The notes under the pieces were generated by a model. It had not been told where the DNA came from. It ran no database searches and was given only the letters and a program-made list of their open reading frames with translations. Shown here one piece after another: positions 35,138-45,247 of a stretch of DNA of 64,000 nt. This DNA comes from Tolypeutes matacus. Taxonomy: Eukaryota; Chordata; Mammalia; Cingulata; Chlamyphoridae. The stretch covers positions 187,097 to 251,096 of the forward strand of contig JAKSZT010054335.1 of the NCBI GenBank assembly GCA_026826555.1, read 5' to 3'. How positions within the stretch are numbered: the stretch's first letter is position 1; each line of letters begins with the position of its first letter. The position numbers and the translations under genes were made by a program.

Positions 35138-35619
35138 AATTCCAAAAATATATTACAATATTAAAAAAGGCCTAAATCGGTAACAGTCCAAGTACAAAAT
35201 CACATCAAAATCATTTTAAAGAAATACAGTTTGTCTTCAGACAAAATCCCATTTGCTGTAGAGCTCTGAAATTTACAAAACCATTTAACTGCTTCCAATA
35301 CACAAATGGAAAGAGAAAGGATAAACATTTTCATTATCATAAGGAGAAATTGGGATGTTAAACATAAGTCATGGATCCTCTACAGTTCCCTAAACCTGCA
35401 GGGCATCCTCCCTTAGATTTCAAAGACTGAGAGTCATTCTTAAGATGATGCTTTCTTCTCCTTGGGGCCACATGGGGACCCACCCTTTCCACAGGCTTGC
35501 CCAATGGCTTTTTTCTTGGTTCCATCCTCTTCAAGCATCTGGGTGTTGACCAAGCTCCAGACCTCACCCTCCAAGAGTGTTGGGGTGATTGCCACACCTT
35601 ACCCAAACTTTGGGTTAGA

Positions 35620-35930
35620 GTCTTAGCACCCCCTAGTACAATGAGGTGAAGACAACATTCCCCGTAACCTTTGGCATACAGGCTCAACCCTCTCAGAGCA
35701 ATGAGTTGACCACCTGGCCTTCTCTAAACCATGGGGGACAGGTACACCCCTCTCAGACCTAATGGGTGTTGACCTTAACCACCCTAATCTTTGAGGAATG
35801 TGCTCCACCCTCTCTGCACTCTGGGGTGGCAAAACTCTCCCAGAACATTGGGTGGGGACATCCACCCTCTTCAACTGCTGGGGAAAACTCACCCTCTCTG
35901 TACATATGGGTGGGGCTCCTCTCTTGGCCC
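35620..35930 (-). repeat. Degenerate ~60-bp tandem repeat in provirus interior
   Basis: The minus-strand translation repeats every 20-21 residues, with units that start (S/A)ER(V/G) and carry a P..L pattern (35623-35892). At DNA level the unit recurs as CACCCTCTC... followed by a GGGTGG block. No function is assigned. Confidence 0.6.
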
Positions 35931-35943
35931 AAGGAGATGTCTT

Positions 35944-36051
35944 TTTTTTTATTTTTTTATTTTTTTTTATTTTACTGGGAGGTCCCGGGGATCAAACCCA
36001 GGTCCCTCCATATGGCAGACGGACGCCCAACCATTTGAGCCACATCCGCCC
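35944..36051 (-). mobile_element. Short tRNA-like SINE (type C), in provirus
   Basis: Antisense type C monomer inside the provirus interior. A 16-bp exact TSD, CCCAAGGAGATGTCTT, lies at 35928-35943 and 36052-36067. Confidence 0.95.
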
Positions 36052-36109
36052 CCCAAGGAGATGTCTTAATCCCAGACCTCTGCTTCCATGGTTTTCTTCT
36101 TAAAGCTGT

Positions 36110-36472
36110 TTATCCTTCAATCTCTCCTTTCCATGTCCTCTTTTGTCCAAGCTGACAGTGGTTTTGTTCATACAGCTCTCTCAAAAACTTTGTTGGTTTA
36201 GCATGCAGGAAGCAGGGGTCCAAGCCATCAGACAGTAAGACTTTCCACAAGTCTTTCCTAGATAACTGCATCTTCAATTCTGAGTTACGAGTTCCAAGTT
36301 TAGTAAAGTCTTCAAATAGGGCATTTTCATGTGGGAATTTGATTTCCAGAAACTTGTAAGTTCCGGAATCAGTTTCTGTTTTCTTTGTGCCCAAAAGTTC
36401 AGTCCTTAGTGTATTTCGCTCATCTAGTGTTTTGCTATAAGCTGCAAGGAGAAACCAAGCCACATTCTCCAA
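36110..36472 (-). pseudogene. Provirus interior frame, gag-region remnant
   Basis: A 120-codon open stretch in the position where MaLR elements keep gag-derived sequence. I cannot identify a matrix, capsid or zinc-knuckle motif. Flanking frames are broken. Treat as a remnant. Confidence 0.35.
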
Positions 36473-36790
36473 GTTTACCTTGCAAAGTTCTTTAGCTAAA
36501 TGCTCCGGTTCGCCATTTTCAAATTCTGTCTTCCATATAACACCAGGAATTAATCTTGCTAGGTTCTCTGCAACTTTAAAACATGGCTCGCCTTTCCTCC
36601 AGTTTCCAATAATAGTTTCATCATTTACTTCTTAAGGCATCATAGAAAATCTCTTTAGCGTCCATATTACTAGCAACAGTCTCTTCAAAGTGATCTAGGC
36701 CTTTTGCATCAAGCATTTCACAATTCCTCCAAAAAATACCCTTTACCCATTTATAAAACCGTTCCAACATTTTGGTATATGCAAAAGCAC

Positions 36791-36810
36791 TTCCCCACTC
36801 CTGGGTACCA
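36791..36810 (-). promoter_or_regulatory. Primer-binding site, tRNA-Leu-like
   Basis: A few bases inside the 5' LTR, the minus strand reads TGGTACCCAGGAGTGGGGAA. It resembles the tRNA-Leu-complementary primer sites described for ERVL/MaLR elements. The tRNA match is from memory. Confidence 0.6.
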
Positions 36811-36815
36811 AATTC

Positions 36816-37349
36816 TGTTTTAGTCAGCCAAAGGGGTGCTAATGTGAAATACCAAAATTGAGTTGGTCTTTATAAAGGGTATTTATTTGGAGTAGAAGTC
36901 CACAGATATCAGGCCATAAAGTGTTAAGTTTCTTTTCACCAAAGTTCATTGCCACATATTGGAGCAAGGCAGCTGCCGACGTTTGCCAGGGTTCAGGCTT
37001 TTTGTGTTCCTCTCTTCCCGGGGCTGCATTTCTCTCCGGGCTTAGCTCCTCTGGTTCCTCCACAAGATCAGCTGTAGACTATCACGTAAACGGCTCACTT
37101 CTCTTCTTCTGGGGCCTTTTCTCCAACATCAAAACTGCTTCTCAAAAACTGCTTCAACTCTATTCTTTGCCTTGCTTTTTATATTCAATTCCCTACTCAC
37201 CAAGGGGTGGGGCTCAATACCCTACTGACATGGCCCAGTCAATGCCCTAATCATAACTTAATCATGCCCAGATTAACAGATCAGTTTACAAGCATGATCC
37301 AATTATATTTTTGGAATTCATAATTACATCAAACCACCCAACTGCCACA
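36816..37349 (-). repeat. 5' LTR of the provirus
   Basis: 534 bp. In proviral orientation it starts TGTGGCAGTTGGGTGG and ends TGACTAAAACA, with an AATAAATA signal near its end. Confidence 0.9.
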
Positions 37350-40300
37350 CATCTCTAACACCCAGAGGGGTGTTCTTGCATCTGCTTGGTGTGGTCAGCT
37401 GATCTATTAGGTTTTCAACACTTAATAAACTTCTTTTTGAAGGTGGTGAGTCCAGAGGTTCTCTCTCTGTCGATAGTTAGATGCATTAACACCTATTTTC
37501 TTCAGTCACTCAGCATTCCATCTTCTGATTCTTCAGAGTATAATCTCAGAGGCCTTTACGGACCTTCAACCTTGGATCCAGCAGCCTCTTTTCAACCATT
37601 TCCTGGAGGGTCCTCCTGCCATTGCTGCTGCTCCCAATGTCATCAGCATTTAGTATTGCCGTCGCCAACACTCCTGGCCATCCTGCCGCTGCCGCCCTCT
37701 CCTCTCTGGTCAGTGGCTAAGGCTCCGGGACTGCTTCAGGTTCCCCTGTCCGCCAGCTTGACTCCTAGAGAGAGCGGGAGGGGCGCGGCTAGGCCCTAGG
37801 GCACCTGCACAGTGCTGCCTGCTGTCAATTGCCATCTTAATCTTTAGTCTTCCAAACCATGATTAGGGAATGTCCTTCCATTTATTTAGATCTTTTTCAA
37901 AAAGTTCTTTTAATAAAGTTTTGTAGTTTTCCATCTATAAATCCTTTATATCATTGGTTAAATTTATGCCTAGATATTTGATTCTTTGAGATGCTTTTGT
38001 AAATGGAATTTTTTTCATATCCTTGTCACATTGTTCATTTCTAGTGTATAGAACCCAACTAACTTCAGTGTGTTTATCTTGTATCATGTAACTTTGCCGA
38101 ATTTTATTAGTTCCACTGGCTTTCTTACTGATTCTTTGGGAGTTTTCTCCTATAGGATCATGTCACTTGTGAACTGGGATAATTTGATTTTTTCCTTTCC
38201 GATTTGGATGCCTTTTTTTTTTTTCTTCTCCTTACCTAACTGCTCTAGCTTAGAACTTCCAGTACAGTGTTGAGTAACAGTGTTGATGGTGGGCATCCTT
38301 ATCTTGTTCCTGATCTTAGGGAGAATGCTGAGTCTTTCATTACTGAGTATGATATTTGCTGTAAGTTTTTCACAAATTCTCTCTGTCATGTTGATATGAA
38401 CATCGGTATACAAATGTCTGTTCATGTCACTGTTTTCAGTCCTTCTGGATATATTCCTAATAGAGGGATTTCCAGATCATCTGGAAGTTCTTTATTTTAG
38501 CTACCTGAGGAACCTCCAGACTTTTCTTCAGAGGCTGCACTATTTTACATTCCTACCAGCAGTGAAAGAATATTTCTATTTTTCCACACACATCCTCTGC
38601 AGCACTTGTAGTTTTGTTTTTGTTTTAAGATAATGATGGCTATTTTATAAAGTGTGAGATGATATCTTATTGTAGTTTTGATTTGTATTTCCCTAATAGC
38701 TAGTGATGTTGAACATTTTTTCATTGATTTTTCACCATTTATATTTCCTCTTTGGAGAAATGTCTGTCTTTTGCCCATTTTTCAGTAGGATTACTTGTCC
38801 TTTTATCGTTGTATTGTATGATCTCTTTATATAGCATGGAAATCAAACACTTAACAGATATGTAGTTCCCAAATATTTTCTCCCATTGAGTAGGCTGCCT
38901 TTTTACCTTCGTAACAAAGTCCATGATGCATAAGTGTTTTAGGTTTGAGGCAGTCCCATTGATCCATTTTTTTCTTTCATTGCCCATGCTTAGGATGAAA
39001 GGTCTAAGAAACCACCACCTACCGCCAGTTCTCGAAAATGTTTCCCTACATTTTCTTAAAAAATTTTATGGTACAGGCTTTTATATTTAGGATTTTGATC
39101 CATTTTTAGTTAATTTTTGTATAAGGTGTCTTTTTTTCTTTTGGGTATGGATATCCAGTTCTCCCAGCACCATTTGTTGAATAGACTGCTCTGGCCTAGC
39201 TGGTAGGGCTTGACAGCCTTGTCAAAAATCTCTTGACCATAGATGTGAGGGTCTGTTTCTGAACAATCAATTTGGTTCCATTCATCTATATATCTTTATG
39301 CCAGTACCATATTGTTTAAAGTCCAGAAGTGAGAGTCCTCCAACTTCTAGGGTCAGTGTAGGTTGTTCGTATGTTCCTACAAATTTGTACATTTCATCTA
39401 CATTGTCTAGTTTCTTGGCGTACATTTGTTCATAGTAGCCTCTTAAATTCTCTCTTATTTCTGTGGGGTCAGTAGTAATGTCCCCATTTTTATTTATGAT
39501 TTTATTTATTTGCATCCTCTGTCTTTTTTTCATTACAGTCTAGCTAAGTGGTTGTTGATATTGTTGATCTTCTTGAAAAACTGACTTTTAGTTTTGTTAA
39601 TTCTCTCTATAGTTTTTTTGTTCTTAGTTTCCTTTATTTCTGCTCTGATCTTTGTTATTTCATTCCTTCTGCTTGTTTTGGGAATAGTTTGCTGTTCTTT
39701 TCCTACTTCCTCCAGCTGTGTAGTTAGGTCACTGATTTTAGCTCTTCTTTTTTTTTTGTTTTTAATGTAGGTATTGAGGGCTATAAATTTCCTTCTCAGC
39801 ACTGCCTTCGCTGTATCCCATTGGTTTTGGATATGTTGTATTCTTGTTTACTGATTTCTCTTGGAGTTTCTTCTCTGACCCACTGATCATTTAAGTGTGT
39901 TGTTTAATCTTCATATATTGGTGAATTTCCCCTTTTGTGCCTTTTGGTGATTTCCAGTTTCATTCCATTATGATCAGAGAAAGTGCTTTGTATAATTTTG
40001 ATCTTTCTAAATTTATTGAGATTTGTTTTGTGACCCAACATATTGTCTATCCTGGATAAATATCCATGAGCCCTTGAGAAGAATGTATATCCTGCTGTTT
40101 TGGAGCACAATGTTCTATATATGTCTATTAGGTTTAGTTTATTTATCATATTATTCAAGCTGTTTCTTTATTGACCCTCTAAGCAGATATTCTGTCCAAC
40201 GATGAGAGTGGTGTATTGAAGTCTTCAGGTATTATTGTAGAAATGTCTAGTCATTTATGATTGTTATTTCTTCCTGGGAAATTATCCCTTTTATTAATAA

Positions 40301-41399
40301 ACAGTGCCCTTCAATGTCTCTAATAACAGCTTTGCTTTTAAAATCTATTTCATCTGATAAAAGTATAGCTACAAGTATAGCTACTCCACCTTTTTTTTTT
40401 TGGTTACTGCATGTGTTGAAATATCTTTTTCCAGCCTTTCACTTTCAGTCTATTTGTATCTTTGGGTCCATGGTTATACATCTCTTGTAGACAGCATGTA
40501 TATATATGGCTCATATTTCTTATCCATTCTGCCATTCTGTGTCTTTTTATTGGGGAGTTTAATTCATTAAACTTCCATGTAATAACAGTACAGGCAGTTA
40601 ATACTTTACCCCTTTTAACCTTTGGCTTTTATCTGTCATATCTTACTTTCACAACTCTATAGTTTAATTTATTCCTACTGATATAATCTTCATTTCTAGA
40701 CTGTCTTCCAAGCCTCTCCTGTCTTGTCTTTTCAGTCTGTAGCACTCCCTTTACTATTTCCTCCAAGGCTGGTCTCTTGGGTACAAACTCGCAGTGTCTG
40801 TTTATCTGTGAATATTCTAAAGTCCCCACCTTTTTGAAAGACAATCTTGCTAGATATAAGATTCTTGGCTGGCAGTTTTTTGTTTTTTTTTCCAGTATTT
40901 TAAATATGTCATACCACTGCCTTCTTGCTTCCATGGTTTTTGATGAGAAATCAGCACTTAATCTTATTGGGTATCTCTTGTATATCATGAATTGCTTTTC
41001 TTTCTTGCTGCTTTCAGAATTCTCTATTTTTTGGTATTTGACATCCTGATTAGTATGTTTCTCGAGTAACTCTGTTTGGATTTATTAGGATTGCAATATG
41101 TTGTACATCTTTGACATGGATCTCTCTGTCAAAATAATTGGGAAATTTTCTGCCATTATGTACACAAATGTTAGTTCTGCCCCTTTTTCTTTTTCTTCTC
41201 TTTCTGGGACACCTATGACACACATTTGCATGTCTCTTTCCGTCATTTAGTTCCCTGAGACCCTGTTCAATTTTTTTTCATTCCTTTCTTTATCTGTTCT
41301 TTTGTGTGTTCACTGTTAGAGTCCTTGTCTTCAAGCTCACTGATCCTTTCTTTTCCCTCTTCAGATATGCTATTATATGCCTCCAGTGTATTTTTTTTG

Positions 41400-41854
41400 T
41401 TTGTTTGTTTTTCCTTTATTTTTAAAGAAGCTTTAGATTACATAAATATTACATTGATTGCCTTGGGTTTTTATTTTGCTTTTGTTTTTGCATTTTTTTT
41501 TAACAAATCAACTTTTGATACATATTAATAAAGCATAAATCCATCCAAAGTGTATAATCACTGATATTCATTATAATCACATAGTTGTGCATTCATCACT
41601 TCAGTCATATCTAGAGCATTTTCATTATTCCAATAATAATAAACAACAAACAAACAAAACTCTCTGTGCATCCCCTTCTGCACATAGCTGCTATTCTCTG
41701 TAGTATATTTGTATTTATATTTTGTAAAAATAGTCATATATGCAATACCATCCATATTCGTGTTTTACATGAGGTTTCACTATGTTATACAGTCCCATGT
41801 TATAATTTTTAGCTTTCCTTCTAGTAATATATATGACCTTAGACTTTACTTTAG
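41400..41854 (-). mobile_element. L1 3'-UTR fragment (antisense), nested
   Basis: TTTAGATTACATAAATATTAC, ATAATCACATAGTTGTGCATTC and TTCTAGTAATATATATGACC blocks mark an antisense L1 3'-UTR, inserted between ORF1 and the 5' region of the L1 around it. Confidence 0.55.
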
Positions 41855-41870
41855 CCCTCTCATTTGACTT

Positions 41871-42052
41871 TTTTTTTTTTTTTTTTAAAGATTTTATTCA
41901 TTTATTCATTTATCCCCCCCGCCGCCCGCGCTCGCTGGGTTAGCCAACCATACCGCGCGGGCGGGCCTGCTCCCACCAGGAGGCCCCGGGAACCGAACCC
42001 AGGGCCTCCCATATGGCAAACGGGAGCCCCACTGATTGAGCCATAGCCGCTT
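41871..42052 (-). mobile_element. DAS-type SINE (type A)
   Basis: Full antisense copy. A 16-bp exact TSD, CCCTCTCATTTGACTT, lies at 41855-41870 and 42053-42068. Confidence 0.95.
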
Positions 42053-43083
42053 CCCTCTCATTTGACTTTATTAAGGAGATTTATTTGTACATTTGTGATA
42101 CGTTGTCTCAACTTCGGTATGTCATCTGGAAGTTTAGTTTTTTCCTTTGGACCATATGTTCCTGTTTCTTCGTATGACTTGTAATTTTTTGTTGGTGTCT
42201 TGATTTCTGATTTACTTGATGTATTTACTCTCAGCTCGGCTTCTTTCTTTAGTCTAGGGCTTTCTATTTGATTGACTTTGTGCTACAACCCCTCTTTGAT
42301 ACTTGGTTCAACTTATTTTAGAACTTTATAATGGCTTGTGTTTAGCTAGTTTGATTTTTCCAGCTCTGTTGGTACTGTAAGCCATGGAGGCTGAAGCTGC
42401 CCACGTTGTCCCAGAAACCCATGAAGCTTCTCCCATCTTTTTCCCTTGCCAGGGGTGGGGATGGAACTGCAGTAGCTATAATCTAAGCCATACAGGCCAA
42501 GACATTCTGTAGTTGACCGGAGAGACTGATGAAGCTTCATGCCTTTTCCTCCCCTGCCAAGGGCGGGGATGGAGCCACAAGTCTGTGCAACAATCTTTTC
42601 TGTGCTAAAGATAATTTGCCTTCTTAAACACCCTGCTACAGCACTGGTTTGGTTGCTGAGGAAGCTGAGAGAAGGATGGAGAGCAGCTTCTGAGAAAGTT
42701 CATATAGGGGGCTTGGCCCTCTGAAGGACATTGTTTCTGCAGAGCCAGCCCAGGCAGGGTTACTTGGAAAGCATTACCCCCTAGAGTCTGGAGACTGAGC
42801 TGAGGGGTTTGCCAAAGAGCGCCATATGCTGGCAGAAGAGGAAAGTGCATGCAAAGAAGGGAAAAATAGTAAATAAATAAAAGAGGCAATCTAGTGCCTT
42901 TACTCCCCGCTCTTTCCTAAAGCCCTTGGAAACTGGTTTGTACCCCATTACTGGGTCCTTAGCCCTGGTTTGAGCTGTTACCCAGGGGCAATCCTAAATA
43001 TCTAGAACAAGTTGAAGTAAGAATCAAAGAACAGTGGTAGCACACAGCTACTTAATAATAATAATGGTGACACACAGCTACTT

Positions 43084-43457
43084 TTTTTTTTTTTTTTTTT
43101 AATTTTTTTTTTATTATGGGTAAAAATCAAAATTCTCACAATACATACAAACATTTGCAAAATGATATATAAATATATATGCATATATGTGTATTTGCTT
43201 ACAAAAATGTTGTTTATATATATATATATATACATATATTTTAAGAGGTGCCCAGATTACCCAAAATATTACACGGAACCCACTGGGATTCCCATGTTGC
43301 CCACCTCCCACACCTCCCATCACATCCCACACAAACGTCTCCCACAGTGTGGCCCACCACCCTCAATGAACTTACACATCCTGGAGCCTTGCCACCAACC
43401 ATAGACCACAGTTCACACTGTAGACCACACTCTCTCCCACTCAGTTCTGAGTGGTTG
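43084..43457 (-). mobile_element. L1 3'-UTR module (antisense), nested
   Basis: After a long T-run and a TA tract (43215-43232) come the blocks GTGTGGCCCACCACC and ACCACAGTTCACACTGTAGA of the 13.25-kb module family. CACACAGCTACTT occurs on both sides (43071-43083 and from 43458). Confidence 0.7.
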
Positions 43458-43740
43458 CACACAGCTACTTAATACTTAATCTCTCCCCTAGGCAAGAGAG
43501 AGAAACTGAACATCAGCATACAGTCAGCATCATAATCAGATATCTAGATATCAGCAAAAAATTACAAGCCATGCTAAGAAAAAGGAAGAAATGACTCAGG
43601 CAAAGGAACACATCAAAATTTCACATGAGACACAGGGCTTGAAACAACTAATCAATGAGTTCATACAAATCCCTTAAATTAAATCATGGAGTTGAAGGAC
43701 AACATGGATAAAGAAATAAAAGACATTAGGAAGACACTGA

Positions 43741-45247
43741 GCTAATGATCCCAGATTAAGAAAATGTACCTGTGTAAAATATCTTTTTTTTTTTTTAGTA
43801 TTTTAAAAGATGCTTAGATTACATAAATGTTACACAAAAATTATAGGAATTCCCATGTACCCCACCTCCCACACCTCCCACAACCTCCCATATAAACATC
43901 TTTCATTAGTGTGGCACATCACCTGCAATGGATATACACATCCCGGGGCTTTGCCACTAAGCATGGACCATAGTTCACATTGTGGACCACATGCTCTCCC
44001 ACACAGTTCTGCACGTTATATGCTGATGTATAGTGTCCTATATCTGTCGTTGTAATGTCACTCAGGATAATTCCCAAGTCTCGAAAAAGCCCCTGTATTA
44101 CAATTGCTTTTCCCTCTCCCTGCCCCAGAATCATCCAGTGGCCACTGGCTCCACATCAATGTTATAATTTCTTCTATTACTTGAATCATAATATGTCTAC
44201 AACAGAATACCAGTAAGTCTACTCTAGTCCATAGCTCTTCCCCCAATCCTGAGGAGTCTGGGATGGTCATGTCCACTCCACCTCCAAGTGAGAGAGGGCT
44301 TATATCCCATGGATAAGATGGATGGAATTATCCTGCCTGTGGCTGCAGACTCTCCATTCCCTGGGATGGCCATTGTCCATCATCATCTCCTCGCCAGGTG
44401 TCTTGGGTGAGTCCATTGAACTGTAGAGTAGGAGTTGCAGTTCCACTGAGATACCAGGCACAGCTGGCACATGGCGGGCCAAAGGCTCCAGTCCCTGGAA
44501 GTATACCTACAAACTCCAGCACCACATATAGGTTTGAATAGAAGGGACTGATGGACCATGTGCAGGGAGGACTTATTTGAGTCCAACTCTGTCACTCAGG
44601 AGCACAGATTCCAAAGTATAGCCCACTGATAAGGCATCAATCTCTGGAGCTATCCCCCCCCCTTATATAGGACCTGGGTGTCTCCAGAGCCTTCAGGAGC
44701 CCCTCTGTTTGGGGTGATATCCACTTTGGTGTTATGAGATCCTACTGAGGTGTGCGTAAGTGTTACCTCTGGGACCTCCTGACTCTTTGAAGTCTCTTAG
44801 CCATATGAACCCATTTGTCTTTACCTTTTACCCCTTTTATCGAAGGTCTTTTTCCAGTCGTATTGCCAGTTGGCATTTGGTATTAATCCCTTATTGCCAG
44901 GGAGGCTCATCCTCAGGAGTTATGTCCCATACTGGGGGAAGGTAATACATTCATATGCTGAGTTTGGCTTAGAGAGAGGCCACATTTGAGCAACAAGGAG
45001 GCTTTCAGGTGGCATCCCGTAGGCACTGATATCTTTTTCTTTGCAGCATGAATGTAGATGATTATTCAAATTAAAGATGGAAAGTGACTTTTCTCACTAG
45101 AAGGTCTTCTAGAATCAGCTTGTAAAGTCATAAGAGTCAGCAAAGAAAGAGTAAAATACTTTTCTTTTCCCTAATGCCTGGCCCAGAATAAATCGTCAAA
45201 AAATAACAACAACAAAATAAAATAAAATTAAAAAAAAGAAAAAAGGA
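43741..45247 (+). pseudogene. Unidentified processed retrocopy, split
   Basis: Parts 43741-43785 and about 45046-45247 together look like a roughly 250-bp reverse-transcribed mRNA end: AATAAA near 45188 followed by an A-rich tail. AAGACACTG flanks occur on both sides (about 43732 and 45249) within L1 ORF1. It is split by an antisense L1 3'-UTR module. I do not recognise the parent transcript. Confidence 0.5.
43790..45040 (-). mobile_element. Long L1 3'-UTR module (antisense)
   Basis: The same long form as 13.25-14.5 kb: ATTACATAAATGTTACACAA start, CATTAGTGTGGCACATC, CATCAATGTTATAATTTCTTC and GAGAGAGGCCACATTTGAGC in the same order. ATATCTTTTT flanks (about 43778 and 45040). Confidence 0.75.

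Larger units (their letters stand above)
34600..37349 (-). mobile_element. MaLR-like endogenous provirus, non-coding
   Basis: A 2750-bp element with two LTRs (34600-35125 and 36816-37349) and a 1690-bp interior, flanked by an exact 5-bp duplication CATCT (34595-34599 and 37350-37354). LTR ends are TG...CA. The orientation is set by the AATAAA-type signal, the primer-binding site next to the right LTR and the polypurine tract next to the left LTR. The interior is far too short for gag, pol and env and has only broken frames, as in MaLR/ERVL-type non-autonomous elements. A SINE sits in the interior. It lies within the BTBD7 retrocopy. Confidence 0.9.
33250..37826 (-). pseudogene. BTBD7: Processed BTBD7 retrocopy, interrupted
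   Basis: Minus-strand segments in order: 37826-37355, 34594-34408, 34172-33882, 33676-33640 and 33600-33250. They encode recognisable BTBD7 pieces: the KKKFIK / NRSADHTKQM region, then KDMANLYEYKYRTDVDLIFQ (first BTB domain), INTAG...FSALLHYLYTGEFGMED, NSLDVDM.GLFDY, and finally VLHCSPSVGSLSEVQALVA with MELYYIALFLEFN. The segments run together without introns, with many stops and frameshifts. BTBD7 is a BTB-domain regulator of epithelial branching. The 5' end is GC-rich untranslated sequence. The 3' end carries a reduced A-tail (T-rich, 33250-33262). It has been opened by a provirus, a SINE, a hAT-like element and a simple-repeat expansion. Confidence 0.85.
31705..38395 (-). mobile_element. 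LINE-1 (antisense) carrying the BTBD7 insert
   Basis: The L1 3'-UTR (about 31705-31918 and 32130-32160) and ORF2 3' half (32160-33249) continue in register at 37839-38395. The break is at AATTGACATCTT (33238-33249) and AATTGCCATCTT (37827-37838), which is the target duplication of the retrocopy between. It stops near 38395, where a second L1 begins out of order. Minus-strand frames at 32282-32500, 32622-32958 and 38150-38425 are ORF2 pieces. Confidence 0.75.
38396..42340 (-). mobile_element. LINE-1 with internal RT deletion (antisense)
   Basis: Minus strand: ORF1 (about 41400-40629), ORF2 endonuclease (with NMLGHKTNLNKF, TFSDHNGMKLEI; 40158-39904), then ORF2 to PTLTL at about 39350. There the frame jumps directly to C-terminal ORF2 (FKQYGTGIKI), so most of the reverse-transcriptase domain is missing. 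It ends in the ORF2 C-terminus at about 38396. 5'-UTR-like sequence lies at 42053-42340. It is interrupted by an L1 3'-UTR piece and a SINE at 41.4-42.05 kb. Confidence 0.75.

Noticed and set aside
35358..35892. A host gene within 35.3-35.9 kb
   Set aside because: The frames lie between two LTRs with an exact duplication and are broken; they belong to the provirus interior.
37386..37799. A GC-rich plus-strand gene of 137 codons
   Set aside because: This is the antisense of the BTBD7 retrocopy leader and first segment; the GC-rich part is the former 5'-UTR.
43162..43472. Overlapping frames on both strands near 43.2 kb
   Set aside because: Same cause: C-rich antisense L1 3'-UTR module with few stop codons.
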